Source: Paramacrobiotus metropolitanus
Taxonomy: Eukaryota; Tardigrada; Eutardigrada; Parachela; Macrobiotidae
Length of the DNA stretch: 64,000 bases
Assembly: GCF_019649055.1 (NCBI RefSeq)
Contig: NW_026570233.1
Span: 558,001-622,000 of the forward strand
Direction of reading: 5' to 3'
Shown here: positions 1-11,300 of the stretch, piece by piece
How positions within the stretch are numbered: position 1 is the stretch's first letter
Layout: every line of letters starts with the position of its first letter
Made by a program: the position numbers and the translations under genes
The notes under the pieces: generated by a model
Told to the model about the DNA's origin: nothing
Database searches by the model: none
What the model saw: the letters and a program-made list of their open reading frames with translations, nothing else

Positions 1-690
1 TCGATATTTGGCATGCATCAGCAATGCCATTGCCAAATGCATGTAAAGCGTAACTACTGTGGCATAAATTCAGTTGGTGGGGAGCATTCCCAAAAGAAGT
101 CACCTGAAAAATATCCATTTTTTAACCTCTCTCCTCTATTGTCACGAAGAACGACAGGTAGAAAAAAAGCAGGCAACGAAAAATATACGTAAGTACCTTT
201 ATTGCACAGCTGCTCTGTACCTTTCACCTGACTCGAGCTGAATGGTTCGCTGTGATTATGTTGATCAGTATCAGTGCAATGGTTTTGTTAAGGTTTTGTT
301 AAGGTTTTGCAATGGTCTTTTGACATTTATCTGGACACATTGGGGTTATCATAAAATTAACAACGGCAGTTGTAATTATACCCTTTCTTGATATCTTGAT
401 TTCTGTAACAATCGATGCCATGACTGTAAACCGCTCTTGTGCAAAGATTTTCTAAAGTACGAGTACCTAAAACGGGTCAACTGGCTGGTGGCGTGTAGAA
501 GCAGCAATTACAAAAAGGCATGGCAAATTCGGTGAATTAGTATAAACTTCGTAATGCCATTTTATGGGATTTTTTTAAATGTATATAAGTTTGGTGGTGC
601 AGCAACATGGAAGCCGCTGATAGCTTAATAGTATTATAACTTATTTGCATAATGCTTATTTGCGTAATAACTTAGTTGGGTTACCTTAGA

Positions 691-764
691 AGGCGCTATA
701 ATTTGAAAATCGCAAATGATTCGTAAATTTACGAATCATTTGCAATTTCTAAATCATAACGCCT
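691..764. repeat. 74-bp near-perfect palindrome
   Basis: The central 32 bp (712-743) form a perfect inverted repeat with arms of 16 bp and no loop. The symmetry continues imperfectly to 691 and 764, where the left arm begins AGGCGCTATAATTTG and the complement of the right arm reads AGGCGTTATGATTTA. It may be a tiny MITE remnant or a hairpin; nothing coding overlaps it. The rest of 1-1182 shows no gene; a triplicated 11-bp unit (GTTTTGTTAAG) lies at about 282-310. Confidence 0.85.
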
Positions 765-1182
765 GCTGCACAGAAAGAAATTTGAGTACCGTTCTCCTGT
801 GACATTTTCTGTTCTAGCATAGGAAGTCAAACAAGCAGAAACCGGAAACAACAGGATGCGAAAAGTAGGCTATGGACGATCAAGCTTGAAAGACAACCAA
901 ATCGTATGACGCTTTCTTCTGTATCACGATGAATAAAATTCCCAGAAGCGTCGGATACAAAACTTCAAATGTCAGTTGTCACAAAAGTTCCACCAGTCGA
1001 CTGTGCCCTTTGCGGGCTTTGACACATCTCACTGGTCAGGTTGTTGCAAGAACGTTTACTAGAACAAATCGAAGCATGCACCTCATCTCGTGATTGAATG
1101 CCGATCAAGCAGGTCTTCTATTTATTTTGTTGCTAAATTACAGAAATCCTACTGAGAAAAATGATGAACGTAATGCTTTAAC

Positions 1183-2503
1183 ATGAATAATTCAAGACTT
1201 TTATTTCCCGCACTAACCAAATCTGTTGCCCACAATGCAACGGAGGCAGTTACATCATCAGTCCCGTATCCATTAGTCGCCGTGGTATCCCTTATATGCG
1301 TTGCAACTATCGCTTACAACACTCTGTTTATCTGCGCGTTCGTAAGAGATGCCGCAGTCCGAAATCCATTTACGTACTATCTTCTTAACTTGTCCGTGTG
1401 TGACCTTGGTTTGGCGTTGTTCAGTATGTCCGGTTTCATTTGGTTCACCGTGTCACCGCGTTCGAGCGCGGCATACTGTCCGTATTTTAATTTTCTCGGC
1501 AAAAATCTCTTCATCGGCGCCGGATGCGCGGTGATGCTGGTCAGTATTGACCGGTTGCTGTCCATGTTCGCACCGGTGCGCTATCGAAATATTCGATCAG
1601 TAAAATTTACTGGCATCGTGTGTGGTGTAATGTGGCTGCTGATACTCGCACTGACGACACCCTACATCGTGATGGATGCGCTGTGGTATATTCGGATGAG
1701 CCTGCCGTGTTCGGTGAATTATGGAGCGCAGCGAACATACTCGTTGGTGATCGAACTTCTCGCATACGATATGCCGCCAATCTTCGTTTTGTGCAGCTAT
1801 ATTGTCATATTCACGAAATTATTTCGTCGAACGTTGCGCACATTGAAAAGGCGGGTATTACCTACCCCGAATACATCGCAGACTTTCGGTAGGTGCGAGT
1901 GTACTTACCTGTAACACATTTTCTGCTTTTGAAGGTTTTTCTTATACTGGCCTGTCCAGTATAATACTTTTACATTCTATAAAGTATACTCTTGATCTTG
2001 AATCTGCCAGGAAATGTAAACGATATGAAATCTCAGGAACCCATCTAGAATCAGCTTCGAAAAACGAGAATCAGTTCACAATTTCACAGAGAGTTAGTAT
2101 AAGGTGAACATATTTGGTTAGTATAAGGTGATGTTGAAATGGAATATAATAATTTGTCTATAGCGTCAACTTTTCCTCGATTTCAGCCCTTTCAAAGCCA
2201 TATGCATCCACCCCAAGCACAAAGGAAAGGAATCCGGAAGCCCAGTACGCTAAGCAGAATCCACTACAGAGCGAAAAGAAGATGTTTAGTCTCTTTGCAC
2301 TGCTATCACTATGCGTCCTGATCTGCTTCGTTCCGCCCATGGTTTACTATTTAGTCGTTGACTTCATGGCCTACTGGAACGCTACCCTGTACCAAATTTC
2401 CGTCGCTCTAATGTACCTCAGTTGCGCATTCAATCCACTGATCTATCACGCTAGTCTGCCGGAAGTTCGGAAAGCTATAAAGAGTTTGCTTCGACGTGCA
2501 TGA
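1183..2503 (+). CDS. Class A (rhodopsin-like) GPCR, copy 1
   Basis: Two coding exons, 1183-1888 and 2187-2503, joined in phase 1 (donor GTAGGT, acceptor TTTCAG), give about 340 aa with seven hydrophobic segments. The N-terminus has N-glycosylation sites (N-N-S, N-A-T). TM2 carries SVCDLGL with the conserved Asp. Cys in AYCPYF lies 25 residues before the Arg of the DRL motif (SIDRLLSMFAPVRYR) and can pair with Cys in SLPCSV. TM4 has the conserved Trp. The intron falls in the third intracellular loop. TM6 has CFVPP instead of CWxP, and TM7 has NPLIY followed by a short helix-8-like tail. This is a plasma-membrane receptor; the ligand cannot be told. It is a tandem paralogue of the gene at 3729. 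AATAAA-like signals follow at about 2687. Confidence 0.9.
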
Positions 2504-2684
2504 AACTGGAAGTGAATGTTATTTGTATTTTTCTGCTATTACTTAATTGAAGCATCTTTCATCGTAATTTGGCACCATTTGTAAAATTGATATGGTCCTG
2601 CATTGTGCATGTTCTTGTTCGCAGACTAAACCCATGGGCGTTACGGTTAAGCTTGTGAAGAATGGGTGGAATATTAAAATTTAT

Positions 2685-2743
2685 AAATAAATCTTATCCG
2701 CGATACACAAATAAATCTTATCCGCGATAAATAAATCTTATAC
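2685..2743. repeat. Short tandem repeat downstream of GPCR copy 1
   Basis: Two complete units and one partial unit of AAATAAATCTTATCCGCGAT lie in tandem and supply AATAAA-like polyadenylation signals for the receptor gene. The remainder of the 2504-3728 interval shows no gene; it presumably holds the promoter of the second receptor. Confidence 0.8.
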
Positions 2744-3728
2744 AAAGCTGCATGCGGGACGAATGTGTTGCGCCCAAAACCGGGCCAAAAGCACCCAGTG
2801 TTTCAACCACTATTCTACTCTCGGGTAAGGAAAAAAGGGTTACTGTACTTGAATAATATTATACAGTATTATACATGTAGTACATACCGGTATAAATAAA
2901 CCGTTTTGTTCATATATGTAGATACCAGTACCATTTTTGTTTCAGCGATTATGTTTTTCCATTTGCACTTAAAGCTTCGAGCTTGTATGCAGTTAGTAAA
3001 TATGCAGTAATATCATGAAGTGATCATTTTGTATTGTGTCACTTGTGTCGCCTCTTGAACTTGGTGGGATCATTGAACAGTTTTTACGCGTATGAGAAAC
3101 GAGGCGAACAACATCATATTTAAATGAATACTGCAACCTCTCGTCATGTGGTTTTGCACAACATTAAAAAATTAATGAAATCTAGTAATTCTGCAAACCG
3201 GAACCCACTGACATCACATGAACTATGTATGGGGATTTCCACAAAATAATTTCAGCCACATGACCCCCGGTAGGCTCTCAGTAACCGAACCCCTTCATAG
3301 TTCATACTGCGACAAAACGTTGAAAAGTGAAACAGAGAAAATGTGAACGCGGAATCGAGGTCAAGCAGTCGAATGTAAAAGACATTCAACGCCAGTAAAC
3401 TACGTTCAAGGTGTAGGTGTTAAAGTGTCAGGTTTAACATATGTTCTAAAAACCAGCTGCGCAGATCGCATTGGTCTTATGGTTTCATTTGTCTTAGTTT
3501 CCATTTATGCGCGTGGGCGCGCTCATTTACGGAAAAACGATCCAAGCGTTTGGTGTTAGCACTTACAAAGTACATTATAGATTTGGTACTCGTATCCCTA
3601 TGAGCCCTATCATTGAAAATATGCATCCAGTTGGTGTTTTCGGGAGCAAGCGCACGACCTTGGATGTATAAAACTGGTCGGCTCCTAATTGTTGCTAACT
3701 CAGTAAGCAGTTAAGTACTGAAAAGAAT

Positions 3729-4931
3729 ATGAACATCTCATTGCTAATGAACCGCTCGCTGGGCGATTCTGTTGCCAACAATGGCACTGCCGTAATTAAA
3801 TCAGCATCAATCCCGTATCCTGTCGTAATCGTTGTATCCGTCATATGCGTTGCAACTACTTTATACAACGTTCTATTTATCTGCGCTTTTGTGAAAGATG
3901 CCGCAGTACGCAATCCGTTCACGTACTATCTCCTTAACGTGTCCATATGTGACCTTGGTCTGGCCTTGTTCAGCATGACCGGCTTCGTCTGGTTCACCGT
4001 ATCGCCGCGTTCCAGCGCGGCATACTGCCCATACTATAATTTTCTCGCCAAACATCTCTTCGTCGGTGCCGGCTGCGCGGTAATGCTGGTCAGTATTGAC
4101 CGATTGCTTTCCATGTTCGCACCGGTTCAATACAGAAATATTCGGTCGGTGAAATTTACTTGCGTGGTGTGTGCTGTGATGTGGTTGCTGATAGTCGCAC
4201 TGCTGGCGCCGTTCATTGTGATGGATGCCCTGTGGTATAATCGGATGACCCTGCCGTGCGCGGTGAATTTCGGAGCTCAGCACACTTATTCGTTGGTAGT
4301 CGAGTTTATTGGTTACGATGTGCCGCCGGTATTCGTTTTGTTCAGCTATATTGTCATCTTTACAAAATTATTTCGTCGAACCTTGCGGAAATTGTTGAAG
4401 AATCGTGTAGTAACTGCACCTAACACGTCAAACGCTTTCAGTAAGTGACGGGCTTAAATTAAATACGAGTGTACTGTATTATGGGGTAAAATTTATTACT
4501 GACCTTTTCAGTACATAGTCGAAGACTGACTTTGCCTAAAATTTCTAGCATTATCTGTTTACTAAAATACGGAGTACTTGAATATTGTCGATGACGCCGG
4601 TTTTCATTTTGCTGTTGCAGCGCTAGCCATGTCTAAGCAAGAAGCGTCCGCCTACGGTACCGGAGAAACGGTTCCGGAAACCAAATCCGCTAAACAAAAG
4701 CACCACGGCGAAAAGAGAATGTTCAGTCTGTTTGCTCTGCTGGCACTATGCGTTCTGATCTGCTTCATTCCGCCCATGATTTACTTTTTAGTCGTGGATT
4801 TTATGGCTTACTGGAACGTTACCCTGTTCCAAATTTCCATCTGCTTAATGTATCTCAGCTGCGTTTTCAATCCCCTAATTTATCATGCAAGCCTTCCGGA
4901 AGTCCAGAAGGCTATCAAGAAATTATTTTAA
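3729..4931 (+). CDS. Class A (rhodopsin-like) GPCR, copy 2
   Basis: Exons 3729-4440 and 4621-4931 are joined in phase 1 (donor GTAAGT, acceptor GCTGTTGCAG), giving about 340 aa, the same length as copy 1. Intron position and phase are identical, so the two arose by tandem duplication. The motifs match: SICDLGL in TM2, DRL after TM3, Trp in TM4, CFIPP in TM6, NPLIY in TM7, and Cys pairs at the tops of TM3 and ECL2. The N-terminus has glycosylation sites (N-I-S, N-R-S, N-G-T). The regions that differ most between copies are the N-terminus, the third intracellular loop and the C-terminal tail; the TM core is nearly the same. The receptor is an orphan by sequence, and the CFxPP replacement of CWxP is shared by both copies. 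Confidence 0.9.
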
Positions 4932-6080
4932 TGAGTCTGAAATAACATTTGGATTTTGCTACGGTGGATTACTAAACTAATCAAAACTTGGATCGTAGAA
5001 TAGTATTACCACATAAAGTTGACTGCTGCTATTGACGGGAACATAATGTGGCAAAGATTTTCATGTCGTGCACTTAGGCGCTTGTACGTACTGCAGTCAC
5101 CATGATACAGATGGAGCCTAAACGACCATGAACAGCCTTATTGCCAAGTTCCCGTTAGCGAATGTACGAGTGCCAGCCACACGTGAACACTGTGTAGCTA
5201 GTTGCTTAACGAAAACTATGAAAAATCTGTTCTCCATGACGATATTAAGCTATCGCATGTAATTATGTTAACCATTCCCACTAGCGTATCTTATTTTTAC
5301 AGTGTCCATTTAAGCATGTTAGCATGTCACCCTAGCCGGAAACTGGCTATCTCATTCAAGTTGAAATAAATGAAATAATAAATAAGTAGCCTGCTGTCTT
5401 CAGTCTTTTGTGGTTATGTGTAATGTCGATAGGATAACATAGAGAGTAAAGATAGATCGTTTCTTTAATCGCCTTGTATCCTGTATTTCACAGGTACGTT
5501 TTATCATAGTGGAGCCATACAAAACGAAATTCGAAAATCAGCGGAGATTCTGTTTGTATAAGTTTTTTGTTGTATAAGTTTAAAAAATGTGTGGAAAACC
5601 AAGTTTTTGTGAAAGTCTGTTGACTAAAGTTTTGATATTACGAAGCTCTGTTTTGATATTAAAAAGCTTATTGTTTACCATTTTGAAACAGACAGTACGT
5701 AATAAGCCGAACGCTGAATATTATACATGAAAATGCGTTTCTTTTCGCCAGGATAGTTATTCATGCTCGCCGACAGTACTGTTTCATGCCCACCTTGCTG
5801 GTCTGTTCCCTGTATTGTAACACCTGCTGTTTTTCAGATCTGATAACAAAATCTTTACAAAGATAAAAGTTTATCGACGCTCTAATCCGCAAATACAAAT
5901 ACTTTTGACATTATTAACTCCCAACGTTACGGTTAAATCTATGATTCGATCGCATACAGTCCTAATTGCCTGGACCGTCCTCAAAATTTTTTTTTCAGTC
6001 GCAATATAGTGGTTTCGAAGTTCTTCGGCTGCTGATTGCCTTTGCACTGATAACCGCTGAAGCCTAAAAAATCTGCAATT
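4932..6080. other. Intergenic region, no gene seen
   Basis: AT-rich DNA with scattered stop codons in all frames. It contains AATAAA-like signals near 5367-5386 for the upstream receptor. Nothing else could be recognised. Confidence 0.6.
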
Positions 6081-7632
6081 ATGTCGCAATATATTGTTTT
6101 TGTGTTATTGGTCTTCCTCAGCTGTGGCCGGATATGGGCTTCCCAAAATCTAAGCGTGCCCGCAGCAGCAGGTACAATTGTATTGATCGTTCATAGTTGT
6201 AACTTGTAAGGACTCTAGTTCTATGGCATGTACAGAGTATGTGAGTAGCGACGCAGTTCCCGGAATGTAGCCGTAAGCGTTGCAACAGGCAGAGGGACTT
6301 GCCAGGGTGCTCCGTTGGCCCATAATCCTATCCAGCCCAAAATCCATAATTCCATAATTCCATAATTCTATAATTCCATAATTCAAGCCCATAATTCTAT
6401 CCAGCTGCCTTATTTTATTAGCAAAAAATTGCACAGGTCTTATTCTAAAGCCGTGTTCTTATAAGATCTGATTTTACAGTAAATAAAACGTGATTGGTTT
6501 ATAGAATACAGCACGGTTCGATACACCATAAAACCGCTACCGCCTCAGAAGACGTCCTATCGCCTTCCACTAGGCGAAATAACTCTTCATGTATCCGATT
6601 TTGATGTCTATTTTGACGATCAGCATGCAAAAAGCTACGAGAAAAAAGTTTACCAAAAACCCACGTACAGCCTAATCCACTCAAACTGCTCCGAGCAAAC
6701 ACACTGGGTGTCGTTTTCCAGCCGCCGCGCTCGGGGCATCCAGCCTTTTATTAAATTTGGTTACGGCGAGCCGCTAACGCAAAACACCCTTTTCACTTCG
6801 TCTCCAAAATTAACGGTTCTCGCGATGACACACTCCATGCGATTACGTTGAGCGTGGAAGACGAAATCTCCATTGTCGGTATCCCGAGGTATTATCGACG
6901 CCCAGTAGTCGCCGACGCGAAACCATTTATTGATCCGCATTCACGCCGCGGTTTCGTGGAGCTTATGCAAGAAATTCAGGCCGGTCCAGTGCTTGGTGAG
7001 CTTGTGGAGGATGTCACTGCGTTTACGCTTACCCAGGATCAACTGGACGCTATCAACTATTCCTTAGAAACAGCGGGTTGTACGCTGGCCAACATCATCA
7101 GTAACAAGACAATGGCAATGCGTGATAACGTAGAGAAATTCTATCATTACATTCGCTTTCTGGGTTCCAATCAGACTGGTGGGAGAATGACTTTGGAGGT
7201 ATGGCCAAAGGTCATCACAGTTCCGTTCATAACCACGCCTACATGACGGAGGTGATCAAAGTCCTCCAAGGCCCGATTAAACTGGAATGGTACAACCCGA
7301 TTGTCAACGCCTGCTACGATCAGCCGGTAATGTTTAGGTCGGAAGAACTGCATGCTGGCAACATTAGCTGGAAAATTCCAGATTTGTACCAGACGCGAAA
7401 GCTATACAATGTCAACCCGGAAAAGGCAGCCATTACGGTCCAAGCGTACCGGTATGATGACGAACAGTCGTGGGAAGGTTATTTTGCATTTGTCAAGCCG
7501 AATTCTACTAGTCCTTATCTTGGTCGATTCTTCCCCACGACTGACTTAATGATGGAAGAAATCACCACACCCCAAGGAAAAATCATCCAAGAATTTAGAA
7601 ATAAGCGATGTGAATCTGAGGGATCCGCTTGA
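6081..7632 (+). CDS. Secreted cupin / cysteine-dioxygenase-like protein with two apparent frameshifts
   Basis: A likely first exon starts at ATG 6081 with a signal peptide (MSQYIVFVLLVFLSCGRIWA), ending near the GTACAA donor at 6172. A long open frame resumes at about 6483-6510; the exact junction could not be resolved. Reading then shifts twice: near 6789 (CTTTT, one T short) and near 7210 (AAAGG, one G short). With those allowed, one protein runs to the stop at 7632. The second shift falls on the first Gly of a canonical cupin motif: G, five residues, HNH, four residues, E, six residues, G. The surroundings resemble cysteine dioxygenase, but the position of its third iron-binding His appears to be Tyr and the crosslinking Cys position is Glu. 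The N-terminal half is unrecognised. It may be a decaying gene or an assembly error. Confidence 0.55.
6343..6384. repeat. Minisatellite, ATAATTCC(C) units
   Basis: About four copies of a 9-10 bp unit (CATAATTCC and variants) lie within the presumed first intron of the cupin-like gene. Flanking copies of a CATAATYCTATCCAGC phrase sit on both sides at about 6321 and 6390. Confidence 0.8.
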
Positions 7633-8320
7633 TATTATTTCTTCCGTCGGATGCTGCGAAAAGTCATCGAACAAAATCGCCAGGCTCTGATTTCTTACTA
7701 CATATTTGCAATCGTGAACGACGATAAAATTTTTCGCTGCTAAGTTCTCGAGCTTTAAGATTTAAGTGTATCGAAAAATTTGAAACCTATTGCGTAAGTG
7801 GCAGTGTTCAAGCAAGCACCCAAATGCTTTGAGTATATTAGCACTTTAATCAGCTCACTGTAGTAGAATTATTTAACGTCCCTCCAAAGTTGTGCAACAG
7901 AGCTAACACGTGAACAAACACAATTGTAGTAGAATTGTTTTGAACACAATACTGCCAATTTCTAAGCAAATTTTAAAGATGAACCAGTGCTCCAGCAAAC
8001 GGTTCAACGTGAAGATCAGCGAATGCCTTGTTGAACAGCTCCGGTGTCGGTTCCCTGACAATATACCAGTGTCTCGCCGGACTGGGATAAGCCACCGAGT
8101 AAGAAAATTGCGAGACCAAAGTTCTGCAAGTCGAAATTAAATAGATTGCTTATTTTATGCCCAACCAAAGTTGTTATTGTTACCCGTTCTCATTCGCTAG
8201 CATGTCATCCCGACCAATCAGTTGAACATTCAACGGAATTCCTTCATTCGTCACAGCATTACTCTCATTCCATGACGACGATATGCGGTTCAGTATGACG
8301 TCGGTTCCCTATTACGGTAG
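7633..8320. other. Intergenic region between convergent genes
   Basis: This interval separates the 3' ends of the cupin-like gene (+) and the large secreted gene (-). A short frame near 7980-8140 encodes a basic, Ser-rich stretch without a recognisable domain and is not supported as a gene. Confidence 0.5.
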
Positions 8321-11300
8321 TCAACAAAACTGCTTTGTAAAAACTATACGCTTAAAGTAGAGGATTTCAAATAATACCAAGTTCTGCTTCGGATCAACGT
8401 CCGTTCCCGTGCGTAGCAGGTTCAGCATTCGCAGTTTGGAATACTGACAATTTCGGCAAACAGACATATTGAGGTTCGAGAGAGCGGTGTCTAGCGCATC
8501 CGCCGTAAGGTCACTGTAGAGTGTCTTGGCGAGGGTGGAGAAAATTTCCGGTAGAACTTCGGAATCACCATTTGGCAGTGCGGTCGACACCAAAACTTCG
8601 GTTACGTCTCTTCTGTACAACTTCACAATTTCATCAAATCCTTTAAAATTATAAACATGACAATGCTTACGTTGAATTATCGAACGCTTGTAATCCGTAC
8701 TCCATTCCAACGACAGTAAAATTGGAATTTGGTTGTACGCTACTTAAACTGTTGATAATTGTCGGCCATTGCTCTTCTTGTAGTTGACCTTTAAGGTACA
8801 ACGGAATGATCGGATTTGGGACGAGCGTTTCGCTCGATCGGTTTTTCATAGTATCTTTTATGGCATCGGCGTAAAACAACCGCGGGTCCAGCGTGCGATT
8901 ATTGGGAAGAACAATGAAAAAGCCTTCTTGTGTGACAATCGACCTGTAAAACAGTCCACAATATTTTCTTTGGTTATCGTAAACCAGATCGTTTAGTACC
9001 CATTCGAATTTATGAACGGCTCCAAATTCCACAATATTGGTTTCAGAGGGGATTGATCTGCAAAGCACGCCTTAAATTTTACTGGTTGCGAAGGTTACAC
9101 ATGGGCTTACCAGTTGCATTCGAAATGTAATCGGCTAATTCGGTATTGACCTTTGGAATCTCTTGGAAGCTAATGGAACCGTTCAAGTAATCCACAAACG
9201 ATAAATCCTTGCTGATCGGGGCAGTACCGTCGTAAAGGTCACTGTTTAACCCTTTCTCGTGTAACTGCTTCGACAACTCGGATTGGTCCGGTCTGCTTTC
9301 TGGGTGGTTCCACGGTTTGTCGTTTGATGTGACAAAGTATGGGATTGTTGTAAAGCGCATTCTAAAATCGAAATCGTACGGCTTTATATTTACATACATA
9401 CAGTAAATACAGATACATATTTAAAACAAAACGGTTACTTGCGCTTCGAATAACTGTCCCGCTGCATAATTATTATTACATTTAACGTACCTGGCTCCTT
9501 CCGGTTGTATCGTCGTGACCGGTATGCCACCAAAAGCCTTAACCACGCTTTCTCCACATGCTGATACCGGTTTATGGGATTCCCAAGCATTGCGCAGTGC
9601 GTCGACATATGAGGACACATTTGCGGATAAATCAAAAATTTCCTTGATATGCAGCAGCTCACCACGGTAGACATTGCAGGAGCACATGGAGATATTCCGT
9701 TCCGCCAGACGTGATCCAATAATTTGAGTCGTGGGAACGCGAATGACAATAGACGACGACGTAAACTTATTCCGAGCGGTTATCGGTACCGGTTTCATGC
9801 CGACCACGTAGGCAATATCCACAACCGGTTCCCTAAGCAAAACAATCACATAAGCCACAAAATTTAAACATGTAAAGGAAACTTGGCCGGAAATTCGACT
9901 AACCCTTTTTCCGAAAATGTTCCGTAATCGTTTATGGAAATAATTTTGATTGTCAAACCGCTTTGCTCGGGTGTTTTTCCACCTGCTCATAAAACCCAAG
10001 AATAACGTTTGCAACCGCCATTGCACATCTTTCGGCTAATAAATAAGCGATTTTTTAAAAATTGGCACAAGTAAAATTGCTGAGCCCGCCTAAAAATTTT
10101 TTTTATTATTTCTCGAAAATGGTTAAAAATAACGTTTTCGTAATCTATGTTTTGTTTACTAATTTTGGGTTGGGCTTGCTGCGGTAATTCAAAAAATGGA
10201 AATTTATATTATGCTTAATTTGTAATCGACTGCCAACTTTTATAAAACCTATAGTTACATTTCTTACTAGGAGTCCATGCGTAAAGCAGCGCATTTTCAA
10301 CGTCTGCGATCGTTCCTATTCGTCCGTGAATGGCCACCTTGTGCACACCAAAAGACGACTGCACCGGCTTCAGGCTCTTGATTGTCTGTAGCAGCTCAAA
10401 GATTTCTGGATCTGCTCGCAGGTTCACAGCAAACATCGGCCGTTTCCCAAGGAAATTCGCCGGCGTTGTATTGGATGATGTATCATTAGGGCAGCGGGGT
10501 GTCGTTGTTGTCAAAGATGGCGGCGTACTTAACGCCGAAGTTGTGGCATTTGGCGCTGCAGTTGTAGCGTTATTTACAGGTTCATTAACTGTGTTGGTGT
10601 TGTTACTGGCGGCTGTTGTTATCGCACTGGAAACGTTCAAAGCGAGGGTAGTGTTCTCCATAACAGCGCTACCTCTTGATGTTTCTGTACTATTTGGTGC
10701 TTGCGTTGTACTCTCTGTAGCGTTCTGCCGGGGCGTAAGATTTTTCGCCCATGCCGGTGTGGTGAAGTGCAGTTTTCTTGCGGTTGTTTGATTCAAAACT
10801 GGCGACATGGTTGTCGATGTCGTAGCATCTGTGTGGTTGGATACCGGCAAAATTTCAGTGAGCCGTCGCTTTCGGGTACAGCGGCAATCTCCGGGATGGA
10901 TGCATTGGCGATGTTGTTGTGGAAGTCCAGCATGGCTTGCGGGACGTTTAACCGGCAGTTGCCGACACCGTTAATGCGGTACTGAACATCCCGTACGTTG
11001 GGAGGGCTGCTACGACGCGCGTCCTTGATGTACGTCACAGTGAGATTTTCCGCCGTGTCACCTAAAAAACCCGCTATGTATCAAAACACTGACTCAAGAC
11101 CCTGTTCCGTAAAATGTGAAGGTATGTGTTAAAATATAAAAAAGTTAGGTACAAACGCCAAACAAAAAAAACTTAAGAAATTAAATAAAAATACGAAATA
11201 CAAACGGAAAATTGATATCAAATAATTAGAAATAATTAATATCTAAAAAGTTAAAAATACCAAAAAAAATTATAAAAAAATGAAATAATCAATAAAAATT

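Noticed and set aside
7910-8140. 76-aa frame downstream of the cupin-like gene
   Set aside because: Non-ATG start, low complexity and no recognisable similarity.
8641-8670. 30-nt intron in the last part of the large secreted gene
   Set aside because: Too short and out of phase; a 58-nt intron (8613-8670) with acceptor GTACAG restores the frame.
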